Below are positions 26,175 through 34,970 of a stretch of 64,000 nucleotides of DNA, piece after piece. Within the stretch, counting starts at the first letter, position 1; each line of letters starts with the position of its first letter. The notes under the pieces were generated by a model. That model saw nothing but the letters and a program-made list of their open reading frames with translations. It was not told the DNA's origin and made no database searches. Origin of the DNA: Streptomyces caelestis (GTDB lineage: Bacteria; Actinomycetota; Actinomycetes; Streptomycetales; Streptomycetaceae); contig NZ_JACHNE010000001.1 in NCBI RefSeq assembly GCF_014205255.1, positions 3,596,001 through 3,660,000 of the forward strand, in the 5' to 3' direction. A program made the translations under genes and the position numbers.

Positions 26175-27338
26175 GTGGACGTGCACGGCACAGTGGCCGA
26201 GGGCTTCGAGCCGGTCAGGGACGCGTTCGTACGGAACTTCGCCGCGCTCGGGGAGCGGGGCGCGGCGGTCACCGTCTACCGGGACGGGCAGCGGGTCGTC
26301 GACCTGTGGGCCGGCACGAAGGACGTCGACGGCACGGACCCCTGGGAGCGCGGCACCGCCCAGGTCGTGCGCTCGGCGACGAAGGGCGTCGCCGCCGCCG
26401 TGCTCCTGCTGCTGCACCAGCGCGGGCAGCTGGACCTGGACGCGCCGGTGGGCCACTACTGGCCGGAGTTCAAGGCGCAGGGCAAGGAGCGGGTGCTGGT
26501 ACGGCACGTCCTGAACCACCGGGCCGGTCTCCCCGTCCTCGACCAGCCCCTCACCCCTGAGCAGGCCCTCGACCCGCTCCGGGGCCCGGAGGCGGTCGCC
26601 GCCCAGGCGCCCGCCTGGGAACCCGGCACCGACCACGGCTACCACGCGCTCACCTACGGCTGGCTCTTGGACGAACTGGTGCGACGCGTGACCGGGCAGG
26701 GCACCGGCGCATGGCTCGCGTCGCAGATCGCCGGGCCGCTGGGCATGGACCTCTGGCTGGGTCTGCCGGACGCGCAAGCCGGCCGGGTCGGACGCGTGGG
26801 CCGCGTCGAGGGCCCCGCGCCGGCCGGCGGCCTGCGGGCCCGCCCGAAGCGCTCGGTCACCGAGGCCTACGAGGACCCGGCCTCCCTGACCCGCCGGGCC
26901 TTCGCGGCGATCACCCCGTTCCCGGACCAGAACGACCCGGCCTACCGCGCGGCAGCCCTCCCCGCGACCAACGCCATCGCGACGGCGGACGGACTGGCCC
27001 GCTTCTACGCGACGTTGATCGGCGACACCGCCGGCGCCGCACGCCTGTTCACACCGGAGACGGTCGAACTGGCCCGGGCCGAGGAGTCGGCGGGCCCCGA
27101 CCGCGTCCTGGTGGTCGGCACCCGCTTCGGCCTCGGCTACATGCTGCACGGCAGCGCCTCCCCCTTCCTCACGCCGGGCTCCTTCGGTCACCCGGGCCGC
27201 GGCGGCGCCCTCGGCTTCGCCGACCCGGACACCGGGATCGCGTTCGGCTACGTCACCAACGGCTTCCGCAAGACGGTGACGGCGGATCCGCGGGCGCAGG
27301 GGCTGGTGCGGGCGGTGCGGGGAGCGCTGGGACTGTAG
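26175..27338 (+). CDS. Serine hydrolase of the class C beta-lactamase / EstB family
   Basis: 387 aa with no signal peptide, so cytoplasmic. Catalytic S-x-x-K in 'VRSATKGVAAAVLLLLHQ', the Tyr motif in 'DHGYHALTYGWLLDEL', and a late 'SFGHPGRGGALGFADPD' loop in place of the KTG. These enzymes are usually esterases or peptidases rather than true beta-lactamases. The GTG at 26175 follows GGAG. Confidence 0.85.
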   Translation: MDVHGTVAEGFEPVRDAFVRNFAALGERGAAVTVYRDGQRVVDLWAGTKDVDGTDPWERGTAQVVRSATKGVAAAVLLLLHQRGQLDLDAPVGHYWPEFKAQGKERVLVRHVLNHRAGLPVLDQPLTPEQALDPLRGPEAVAAQAPAWEPGTDHGYHALTYGWLLDELVRRVTGQGTGAWLASQIAGPLGMDLWLGLPDAQAGRVGRVGRVEGPAPAGGLRARPKRSVTEAYEDPASLTRRAFAAITPFPDQNDPAYRAAALPATNAIATADGLARFYATLIGDTAGAARLFTPETVELARAEESAGPDRVLVVGTRFGLGYMLHGSASPFLTPGSFGHPGRGGALGFADPDTGIAFGYVTNGFRKTVTADPRAQGLVRAVRGALGL

Positions 27339-27354
27339 AGGTCTCTGGACGTCT

Positions 27355-27630
27355 CTAGACGTGAATCGGGTGGGAGGTCCGCCCGGACGCCTGGTCGATC
27401 TCGTCGTGGGCCTTGGTCAGCAGTCGCATGGCGAGCTCGTTGAGCGCCCGGGCGCCGGCGATCTCCTCCCCGACTCTGGGCTGATTGACGTCGGTCCGGT
27501 GCCGGCTCGCGTGCCCGTGCGCCCGTACCTCGGTGCCATCGGGCAACCGGACCAGCGCCACCGCCTGGGTGTGCTGATCGTCCTCCCGGAACTCCATCTC
27601 GACGTGCCATCCCACTGTGGTGTGCATCAT
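27355..27630 (-). CDS. DUF1876 family small protein (dsRBD-like fold)
   Basis: 91 aa: 'WHVEMEFREDDQHTQAVALVRL', 'VRAHGHASRHRTDVNQPRVGEEIAGARALNEL'. This matches the DUF1876 family, common in Streptomyces and of unknown role. It has an exceptionally strong ribosome site, GGAGGTGATC, 3 nt before the first of two ATGs. It is convergent with the serine hydrolase. Confidence 0.8.
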   Translation of the reverse strand: MMHTTVGWHVEMEFREDDQHTQAVALVRLPDGTEVRAHGHASRHRTDVNQPRVGEEIAGARALNELAMRLLTKAHDEIDQASGRTSHPIHV

Positions 27631-27668
27631 GACGATCACCTCCGGAACACTTAGTTCCAGGGTGCTCC

Positions 27669-28013
27669 TCACGAGGGGGATGCGCACCCGCCTGACCCCG
27701 GCTGTCCGGTGTGCAGCATCAGCCCGATCCCGGCGACGAGCAGCCCGGCCGCCGCGACCCTCGGCACCCCGAACCGCTCCTTGAAGAAGACGGCCCCGAT
27801 CGCCGCGCCCAGGATGATCGACGATTCGCGCAGGGCGGCGATGGGCGCGAGTTCGGCCTTGGTCCGGGCCCACAGGACGAGGGCGTAGGCGGCGACGGAG
27901 AGGGCGGACCCGATGAACCCGATCACGGCGAACGGCCGCAGAACGGCGGCCGTCCCCCTCCGCCAGCGGCTCACGGCGTAGGCGGGGAGCACGACCCCCT
28001 GGTAGACGACCAT
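27669..28013 (-). pseudogene. C-terminal remnant of an EamA/DMT transporter
   Basis: 114 aa from an internal ATG: 'MVVYQGVVLPAYAVSRWRRG', helices 'FAVIGFIGSALSVAAYALVLWA', 'APIAALRESSIILGAAIGAVFF' and 'VAAAGLLVAGIGLML'. This is the second half of a ten-helix drug/metabolite transporter, which is normally about 290 aa. Only 147 bp separate it from the MMPL gene, too little for the missing half in any frame. It looks like a 5' truncation. Confidence 0.72.
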
Positions 28014-28087
28014 GACTTTCGTGCCGCCGCCCGTGTCCTGGGCGACGTCACCGAGAGGAACGTCTTCCACTCCCCCGCATGAGGAAA

Positions 28088-28128
28088 GGCCGGTGAGGCG
28101 CCCCGTCTCCCCGGAGCCCTCACCGGCC
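28088..28128 (-). terminator. Terminator hairpin downstream of the MMPL gene
   Basis: GGCCGGTGAGG (28088-28098) pairs perfectly with CCTCACCGGCC (28118-28128), just past the MMPL stop. Confidence 0.7.
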
Positions 28129-28159
28129 GTCTCCTCAGAGATGCAGAGGTGTCCGGGCG

Positions 28160-30376
28160 TCAGGTGCGGGCCAGTGCCCGGGCCTTGTCCTCTCGGTCGG
28201 ACTGTGAGCGCAGCGCCTCGCCCTCGATGTCGACGTTGGGCAGCGCCCGGTCCAGCCACCTGGGCAGCCACCAGGCCTTGCGGCCGAGGAGGGCCAGGAC
28301 GGCCGGGACGATGGCCATGCGGACGACGAACGCGTCGAAGAAGACGGCGATCGCGAGGCCGAAGCCGATCATCTTGACCATGGACTCGGACGAGCCGATG
28401 AAGCCGGCGAAGACCGCCATCATGATGACCGCCGCGGCCGTCACCACCCGGGCGCCGTGCTTGAAGCCCGTCACGACCGCCTGGCCGGCCTTCTCGCCGT
28501 GGACGTAGGCCTCCCGCATCCGGGTCACCAGGAAGACCTCGTAGTCCATGGCCAGGCCGAAGACCACGCCCACCATGAAGATCGGCATCATCGACATGAC
28601 CGGGCCGGTCTGCTCGACGCCCATCAGATCCGCCAGCCAGCCCCACTGGAAGACCGCGACCACCGCGCCGAGGGCCGCCATCACCGACAGGAGGAAGCCG
28701 AGGGCCGCCTTCAGGGGGACCAGGATCGAGCGGAACACCACGATCAGGAGGAGGAAGGCCAGGCCGACCACCAGGACCAGATAGGGGATCAGCGCGTCGT
28801 TGAGTTTCTCGCTGACGTCGATGTTCATCGCCGTCTGACCGGTGACCAGCACGTTCGCGTCCGAGTCGGCCTTGATGCCGGCGCCCTTGTCGCGGATGGA
28901 GTGGACCAGGTCCTCGGTCGCGACCGACGACGGCTTGGAGTCCGGGATGACGGTGATCGTCGCCGTGTCACCGGCCTTGTTGGGCGCAGGCGGCGTCACG
29001 GTGACGACATCGTCGAGGCTCTTGATCTCGTCGCCGACCGCCGTGAAGGCCGACTTCGGGTCGTCGCTGTCCTTCGCGTCGACCACGACCATCAGCGGGC
29101 CGTTGGAGCCCGGCCCGAAGCCCTCGGAGAGGAGGTCGTAGGCGCGGCGCTGCGTGGTGGACGTGGGCTGGGAGCCGTCGTCCGGCAGGCCCAGTTCCAG
29201 GCTCGCCGCGGGGACGGCCGCCGCGCCGAGGCCGATGACGCCGAGCAGCAGGACAGCGATCGGGCGGCGGACGACGAAGCTCGCCCAGCGCGTGCCCAGG
29301 TTCGGCTTCGCCGGCTTGTCCTGCTCCTGCTGCTTCCTGGCCCGGCCGGGCAGCTTGCCCTTCTCCCCCGCCGGCTTCACCCTCCGGCCCGCGTACCCGA
29401 GCAGCGCCGGGATCATGGTCAGGGCGATCAGCACCGCGATGGCCACCGTGCCCGCCGCCGCGATGCCCATCTTGGTCAGCATCGGGATGTTGACGACGGA
29501 CAGGCCCACCAGGGCGATCACGACCGTGAGGCCCGCGAAGACCACCGCGGAGCCCGCCGTGCCGACGGCCCGGCCCGCCGCGTCCTCGCGGTCACGGCCC
29601 TCGGCGAGTTCGGCCCGGTAGCGGGAGACGATGAACAGCGCGTAGTCGATGCCGACCGCGAGGCCGATCATCATCGCGAGGGTGGAGGTCGTCGAGCCCA
29701 GGTCCAGCGCGTCGGCCAGCGCCGTGATCGAGGAGACGCCGATGCCCACGCCGATGAGCGCCGTCAGCAGCGGCAGACCGGCCGCGACCAGCGAGCCGAA
29801 GGTGATGACGAGGACGACCGCGGCGACCGCGATGCCGATGATCTCGCTGGTGCCGGTGTGCGGGACCGTCTGGAGCGCGTCACCGCCGACCTCGACGGTC
29901 AGCCCGGCCTTCCGCGCGTCCTGCGCGGAGTCTTCCAGGGCGTCGCGGGAGGAGTCCTCCAGCTCCATGCCGGAGACCTTGTACGACACCTGCGCGTAGG
30001 CGATCGAGCCGTCCTTGCTGACGGCCTTCGCCTGGTAGGGGTCGGTGACGCGGACGACCTCGGAGCCGTCGGCGAGTTCCTTGACGGTCTCCTGGACGGT
30101 CGCCTTGTTGCCGGGGTCGGTCATCTTCTCGCCGCTCGGCGCCTTGAAGACGACCCGTGCGGTGGCTCCGTCGGCGCTCGCGCCGGGGAAGCGCTGTTCC
30201 AGCAGGTCGAAGGCCTTCTGGGCCTCGGTGCCGGGGATGGAGAACGAGCTGTTGCCCGCCGCGGGGGCGCTGGCCGCGCCGGCACCGGCGAGGGTCAGCA
30301 GGGCCACCCATATCAGGGCGACGACATGCCGCCGCCGGAACGAGATCCGGCCGAGTTTGTAGAGGAATGTGGCCAC
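28160..30376 (-). CDS. MMPL family RND transporter
   Basis: 738 aa with the RND layout: helix 1 near the N-terminus ('HVVALIWVALLTLAGAGAA'), a large extracytoplasmic loop with 'FPGASADGATARVVF', helices 2-6 including 'GIDYALFIVSRYRAEL', then a second loop and helices including 'GVVFGLAMDYEVFLVTRMRE'. The Asp-Tyr relay motifs are intact. MMPL proteins export lipids or drugs using the proton gradient. A TetR repressor gene lies 101 bp upstream on the same strand, and both probably share the promoter controlled by the operators near 31.1 kb. Confidence 0.92.
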   Translation of the reverse strand: MATFLYKLGRISFRRRHVVALIWVALLTLAGAGAASAPAAGNSSFSIPGTEAQKAFDLLEQRFPGASADGATARVVFKAPSGEKMTDPGNKATVQETVKELADGSEVVRVTDPYQAKAVSKDGSIAYAQVSYKVSGMELEDSSRDALEDSAQDARKAGLTVEVGGDALQTVPHTGTSEIIGIAVAAVVLVITFGSLVAAGLPLLTALIGVGIGVSSITALADALDLGSTTSTLAMMIGLAVGIDYALFIVSRYRAELAEGRDREDAAGRAVGTAGSAVVFAGLTVVIALVGLSVVNIPMLTKMGIAAAGTVAIAVLIALTMIPALLGYAGRRVKPAGEKGKLPGRARKQQEQDKPAKPNLGTRWASFVVRRPIAVLLLGVIGLGAAAVPAASLELGLPDDGSQPTSTTQRRAYDLLSEGFGPGSNGPLMVVVDAKDSDDPKSAFTAVGDEIKSLDDVVTVTPPAPNKAGDTATITVIPDSKPSSVATEDLVHSIRDKGAGIKADSDANVLVTGQTAMNIDVSEKLNDALIPYLVLVVGLAFLLLIVVFRSILVPLKAALGFLLSVMAALGAVVAVFQWGWLADLMGVEQTGPVMSMMPIFMVGVVFGLAMDYEVFLVTRMREAYVHGEKAGQAVVTGFKHGARVVTAAAVIMMAVFAGFIGSSESMVKMIGFGLAIAVFFDAFVVRMAIVPAVLALLGRKAWWLPRWLDRALPNVDIEGEALRSQSDREDKARALART

Positions 30377-30477
30377 GAGGGCGTACTCCCGGTCAGGTCG
30401 TGGAGGGTCTGGGCAGGGGTGATCAGCCCGACGACGTGAGCGGTGACGTCAGGTGGAGGGCTAACTCAGGGGAACCG

Positions 30478-31077
30478 TCAGGTGACGGGAACGCCGAGGG
30501 CGGGGAGGACCACGGCGTCGATGTACGAGAGGATGAACTCCTGCGTGGGCGGCTCGTCGTCGATCAGCGTGCGCGTGGCGAACGCGCCGACGAGCATGTG
30601 CACGATGTAGTCCAGCGCCGGGCGGCCGGCCTGGACCTCGCCGCGGTCGACGGCCCTCTGCACCACCCGGTGGAACTCCTCCATCTCCGGCTCGATGAGC
30701 AGTTCCTTGAACGCCTGGAGGAGGTCCGGGTTGCCGTGCACCGCCATGAACAGACCCCGCATCAGCGCGGCGTTCTGCTGCATGGTGCAGTCGTCCTCAC
30801 GCGTGGAGAGGGCGTGCAGGTCGCCCCGCAGGGATCCCGTGTCGACGTCGGCGATGTTGCCCGGCTTGTTGTGCCGGATCGCCTTCGCCACCAGCTCCGG
30901 CTTGCCGCCCCACTGGCGGTAGAGCGTCGCCTTGCTGGACCGGGTGCGGGCGGCCACGGCGTCCATGGTGAGGGCGTCGTAGCCGACCTCGCGGAGCAGG
31001 TCGAGCACGGCCGCGTACAGCTCGGCCTCACGCTCGGGGGTGATCCGACTGCGACGCGCGGTGGCGACCTCAGCCAT
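30478..31077 (-). CDS. TetR family repressor of the MMPL pump
   Basis: 199 aa. N-terminal helix-turn-helix 'LTMDAVAARTRSSKATLYRQWGGKPEL'; C-terminal ligand domain ('VGAFATRTLIDDEPP'). I chose the ATG at 31077, with AAGGTGAG upstream, over the long upstream frame. Two near-identical 15-bp palindromes in its upstream region are its likely operators. Confidence 0.9.
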   Translation of the reverse strand: MAEVATARRSRITPEREAELYAAVLDLLREVGYDALTMDAVAARTRSSKATLYRQWGGKPELVAKAIRHNKPGNIADVDTGSLRGDLHALSTREDDCTMQQNAALMRGLFMAVHGNPDLLQAFKELLIEPEMEEFHRVVQRAVDRGEVQAGRPALDYIVHMLVGAFATRTLIDDEPPTQEFILSYIDAVVLPALGVPVT

Positions 31078-31099
31078 CTCGCTCACCTTCCTGCTCCGA

Positions 31100-31114
31100 A
31101 CGACACGGTTTCGT
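31100..31114. promoter_or_regulatory. Probable TetR operator 1
   Basis: ACGACACGGTTTCGT, an imperfect palindrome 23 bp upstream of the tetR start. It matches operator 2 at 13 of 15 positions. A -10-like TACATT (minus strand, 31123-31128) lies between the two sites. Confidence 0.68.
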
Positions 31115-31145
31115 ACGTCACGAATGTAGCGCAGTCTCCATGGAA

Positions 31146-31160
31146 ACGAAACCGTTTCGT
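31146..31160. promoter_or_regulatory. Probable TetR operator 2
   Basis: ACGAAAC-C-GTTTCGT is a perfect 7+1+7 palindrome. With operator 1 it brackets the tetR-mmpL promoter. It also lies upstream of the tricorn gene on the other strand. Confidence 0.72.
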
Positions 31161-31241
31161 ACGTGTCCCGGGTCACGAGGCGGCACGCCCACCGGTTTGT
31201 CACAACTTGCTCCGGTTCGCCCTCGGGCAAAGCATGGGGAG

Positions 31242-34200
31242 GTGAGTTATCTGCGCCTGCCGCATCTCCATGACGACCTGCTGAGCTTCGTGGCCGAGGA
31301 CGACCTCTGGCTCGCCCCGGTCGACGGCCCCGGCCGCGCCTGGCGGCTCACCGTCGACCGCACGAAGGTGGGCCACCCCCGCTTCTCGCCCGACGGCCGC
31401 CACCTCGCGTACACGAGCTGGCGCAGCCTGGTCCCCGAGGTCCATCTCATCCCGGTGGACGGCGGCCCGGGCCGGCAGGTGAGTCACTGGGGCAGCGCCG
31501 ACACCCGGGTCTGCGGCTGGACCCCGGACGGCGAGATCCTGGCCGTCGCCTCGCACGGCGAGCCCTTCTCGTACTTCACCTGGGCCTACAAGGTCTCCCT
31601 CGACGGCGACCCGGGGCGCAAGCTGCCCTGGGGCCCGGTCGCCGACATCCAGGTCGCCGATCTGGACGGGGAGCGCAGGACCCTCCTTCTCACCGGCACG
31701 CCGCCGCACGAACCGGCCGCGTGGAAGCGCTACCGCGGCGGCGCCACGGGCAGGCTGTGGCTGCACGGCGAACGGCTGCTGGCCGGTCTCGGCGGCCATC
31801 TGCACTCCCCCATGTTCGTCGGCGGCCGGATCGCCTTCCTCTCCGACCACGAGGGCGTCGGCAACCTCTACTCGTGCGCCTACGACGGCTCCGACCTGCG
31901 CCGGCACACCGACCACGACGCCTTCTACGCCCGGCACGCCTCCAGTGACGGCACGCGGGTGGTGTACCAGTGCGCGGGCGACCTGTGGCTGGTCGACGAC
32001 CTGTCACCGGACTCCGAGCCGCGCCGTCTGGACGTACGCCTGAGCGGGCCGCGCGCGGGGCGGCGCCCGTACCAGGTGGCGGCCGCCCAGCACGTCGACG
32101 GCATCTCGGTCGACGAGACCGGGCGGGCCGGCGCGGTCGTCGTACGCGGCAGCCTGTACTGGCTCACCCACCGGGACGGGCCGGCCCGCACCCTCACCGA
32201 CACCCCGGGCGTCCGGGTGCGGATGCCGGAGATGCTCGGCGCGAGCGGGCGGGTGGCGTATGTGACGGACGCGGAGGGCGAGGACGCGATCGAGATCGCC
32301 TCCCTGCCCCGGGCGAGCGGCGACCGCGAGCCACGACGGCTGGCCTCGGGCGAACTGGGCCGAATCCGCGAGCTGGTGTCGGACCCGGAGGGCGAACGAC
32401 TGGCGGTCGCCTCACACGATGGGCGACTGCTGCTCGTCGATGTCCCGGAGGACGGAGGAGCGGAGGACGGTGGCGGGGAGGACGGCGGCGGGGAGGACGA
32501 TGGCCCGGAGGGCGAGAACACGGCGAGCGGCGATCCGGCGGGCAGCGATACGCCGAGCAGCGCCCCGGCCGATTCCGGCCGCGTGGTCACCGAGTTGATC
32601 CGGTCGATCAACGGCCCCGTGCGCGACCTCGCGTTCTCCCCGGACGGGGCGTGGCTGACCTGGTCGCACCCGGGCATCGGGCGGACCCTCCGGCAGATCA
32701 AGATGGCCCGACTCGCCGGAACGGCAGAAGGGGACAGGTTCGTCGTCGACGTCACCAACGGCCGTTTCGAGGACGAGAACCCGGTCTTCACGAGCGACGG
32801 CCGCTACCTCGCCTTCCTCTCCTGGCGCGGCTTCGACCCGGTGTACGACGTGCACACCGGCGACCTGTCCTTCCCGCTGGGCTGCCGCCCGTATCTCGTC
32901 CCGCTGTCCTCCGCGACGCCCTCCCCGTTCGCGCTGAGCCCGGAGGGCCGCCCCGCCGCCGGGGGCCTGGACCCGGTGGAGGACGACGAGAACGGGGAGA
33001 GCGGCGCCGTGACCGTCGAGGTCGAGGGGCTGGAGAGCCGGGTCACGCCCTTCCCGGTGGCCGCCTCCAAGTACTCGGCGCTGCACCCGGTGGCGGGCGG
33101 CGGGCTGGTGTGGCTGCGCTGGCCGATCTCGGGTGCGCTGGGCGAGACGTTCGCGAACCCGGACGACACCAGCGGCCGGCCGACCCTGGAGCACTTCGGC
33201 ATCACCAAGGCCAAGAAGTCCGAACTCGCCGTGCACCTTGACTTCTTCGCGGTCAGCGGCGACGGCACACGGCTGGTGATCGTCGACGAGGGCGAGCTGC
33301 GTGCCGTGCCCGCGACCGAGCCCGGCGACGCCGACACGACGGTGTGGATCGACGCGCGCCGCATCCTGCACGTGGTCGACCCGGCGGCTCAGTGGCGGCA
33401 GGCGTACGAGGAGGCCGGGCGGTTGATCCGGGCGTACTTCTGGGCGCCGGGCATGTGCGGCATCGACTGGGACGGCGTGCTGGGCCAGTACCGTCCGCTG
33501 GTCGAACGGGTCGCCACCCCGGACGAGTTCGCCGACCTGCTGCGCGAGGTGCTGGGCGAGCTGGGCACGTCCCACGCGTACGTCGCTTCCGCCCGGCGCA
33601 ACGAGGGCCCGCCGCACTACCAGCGCCGGCAGGGCCTGCTGGGCGCCAACTTCGTACGCCGGGACGGCGGCTGGATGGTCAAGCGGATCCTGCCCGGCGA
33701 CTCCTCCGACTCCAAGGCCCGTTCCCCGCTGGCCGGCACGGGCATCCGCGAGGGGGCGGTCCTGACCCACGTCGACGGCCGCCCGGTGGATCCGGACGCG
33801 GGCCCGTATCCGCTGCTGGCGGGCGCGGGCGGTACGACGGTGGAGCTGACCTTCTCCCCGGCGGAGGGCGCGGGCCCGCCCCGGCGGGTCGCCGTCGTCC
33901 CGCTCGTCGACGAGCGGCCGTTGCGCTACCAGGACTGGGTGGCCAAACGCCGGGCGGTGGTACGGCAGTTGAGCGGCGGACGGTGCGGCTATCTGCACAT
34001 CCCGGACATGGGCGGTTCGGGCTGGGCGCAGTTCAACCGCGATCTGCGCATGGAGGTGTCCCGGCCCGCGCTGATCGTGGACGTGCGCGGCAACGCCGGC
34101 GGCCACATCAGCGAGCTGGTCATCGAGACGCTGAGCCGCACGATCCTGGGCTGGGACCTGACCCGCGACGCCCAGCCCGTGTCGTACACCTCGAACGCGC

Positions 34201-34607
34201 CGCGGGGCCCGGTGGTGGCCCTGGCGGACGAGGCGACCTCCTCCGACGGCGACATGATCACCGCCGCGTTCAAGCTGCTGAAGCTGGGCCCGGTGGTGGG
34301 GCAGCGCACCTGGGGCGGTGTGGTCGGCATGACCGGCCGCCACGAGCTGGGGGACGGCACGGTGATCACGGTGCCGATGAACGCGGCCTGGTTCGACGCC
34401 TACGGCTGGTCGGTGGAGAACAAGGGCGTCGCCCCCGACATCGACGTCCTGCGCACCCCGCTGGACTGGGCCGAGGGGCGGCACGCCCAGCTGACCGACG
34501 CGGTGGAGCTGGCGCTCGGGCTGCTGGAGACCAACCCGCCGGCGAAACCGCCGACCTACAGCGACGTACCGGACCGCTCCCGTCCGAAGCTGCCGCCCAG
34601 GACGTGA
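31242..34607 (+). CDS. Tricorn-like protease (S41 family)
   Basis: 1121 aa, cytosolic. Order: WD-like beta-propeller blades (about 1-330 and 330-680, with 'HPRFSPDGRHLAYTS' and 'DLAFSPDGAWLTWSH'), an acidic Asp/Glu/Gly insert near 410-440, core C1, a PDZ domain (about 815-890), then core C2. Catalytic residues aligned to tricorn: Ser777-His778 ('GTSHAY'), Ser1001 ('TSSDGD') and Glu1059 ('ENKGVAPD'). It would cut peptides from upstream proteases. The GTG at 31242 touches its GGGGAG site, so the in-frame CTG at 31251, 5 nt after GGAGGTGA, is an alternative start. Confidence 0.9.
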   Translation: MSYLRLPHLHDDLLSFVAEDDLWLAPVDGPGRAWRLTVDRTKVGHPRFSPDGRHLAYTSWRSLVPEVHLIPVDGGPGRQVSHWGSADTRVCGWTPDGEILAVASHGEPFSYFTWAYKVSLDGDPGRKLPWGPVADIQVADLDGERRTLLLTGTPPHEPAAWKRYRGGATGRLWLHGERLLAGLGGHLHSPMFVGGRIAFLSDHEGVGNLYSCAYDGSDLRRHTDHDAFYARHASSDGTRVVYQCAGDLWLVDDLSPDSEPRRLDVRLSGPRAGRRPYQVAAAQHVDGISVDETGRAGAVVVRGSLYWLTHRDGPARTLTDTPGVRVRMPEMLGASGRVAYVTDAEGEDAIEIASLPRASGDREPRRLASGELGRIRELVSDPEGERLAVASHDGRLLLVDVPEDGGAEDGGGEDGGGEDDGPEGENTASGDPAGSDTPSSAPADSGRVVTELIRSINGPVRDLAFSPDGAWLTWSHPGIGRTLRQIKMARLAGTAEGDRFVVDVTNGRFEDENPVFTSDGRYLAFLSWRGFDPVYDVHTGDLSFPLGCRPYLVPLSSATPSPFALSPEGRPAAGGLDPVEDDENGESGAVTVEVEGLESRVTPFPVAASKYSALHPVAGGGLVWLRWPISGALGETFANPDDTSGRPTLEHFGITKAKKSELAVHLDFFAVSGDGTRLVIVDEGELRAVPATEPGDADTTVWIDARRILHVVDPAAQWRQAYEEAGRLIRAYFWAPGMCGIDWDGVLGQYRPLVERVATPDEFADLLREVLGELGTSHAYVASARRNEGPPHYQRRQGLLGANFVRRDGGWMVKRILPGDSSDSKARSPLAGTGIREGAVLTHVDGRPVDPDAGPYPLLAGAGGTTVELTFSPAEGAGPPRRVAVVPLVDERPLRYQDWVAKRRAVVRQLSGGRCGYLHIPDMGGSGWAQFNRDLRMEVSRPALIVDVRGNAGGHISELVIETLSRTILGWDLTRDAQPVSYTSNAPRGPVVALADEATSSDGDMITAAFKLLKLGPVVGQRTWGGVVGMTGRHELGDGTVITVPMNAAWFDAYGWSVENKGVAPDIDVLRTPLDWAEGRHAQLTDAVELALGLLETNPPAKPPTYSDVPDRSRPKLPPRT

Positions 34608-34624
34608 GAAGGCCCAGGACGTGA

Positions 34625-34657
34625 GGAAGGGGCGCCCCCGCGCGGAGCACCCCTTCC
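34625..34657. terminator. Hairpin between the tricorn gene and the small hydrophilic gene
   Basis: GGAAGGGG (34625-34632) pairs with CCCCTTCC (34650-34657) between two convergent genes; it could terminate both. Confidence 0.65.
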
Positions 34658-34672
34658 CTTCAGCACGCAACG

Positions 34673-34894
34673 TCAGGCGTCGTAGTCCTGGTCGAAGCGG
34701 TCCTCCTGCTCGCGCTCGCGCTCGCGCTCGCGGTCACGGTCGCGGTCGCGCTGCGGCTGCGGCTGCGAGGGGTCCATGTCCTCGTCGCGCCGGCGGCCAC
34801 GGCCCTGCATCTGCTCGCGGGCCTGGTCCGCCTTCTGCCGGGCCTGGTTCTGCCACTGCTCGGACTTCTCCTGGAACTGGTCCTTCATACCCAT
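34673..34894 (-). CDS. Small highly charged protein
   Basis: 73 aa, almost all hydrophilic: an amphipathic Gln/Lys/Glu half ('KDQFQEKSEQWQNQARQKAD'), then an Arg/Asp/Glu repeat ('RDRDRDREREREREQED') and an acidic end. It is probably helical or disordered. GGGAG lies 9 nt upstream of the ATG. Function unknown; stress-protein-like composition only. Confidence 0.65.
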   Translation of the reverse strand: MGMKDQFQEKSEQWQNQARQKADQAREQMQGRGRRRDEDMDPSQPQPQRDRDRDREREREREQEDRFDQDYDA

Positions 34895-34970
34895 GTGGGT
34901 TCACTCCCGTTGGGGGTGAGGGGATCTGGCTCGACCAGATTCACATGAGCCATCACGCTCCGCATGTCGA

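Noticed and set aside
26175..27338. Beta-lactamase giving drug resistance
   Set aside because: No signal peptide and no KTG motif; it fits cytoplasmic esterase-type relatives.
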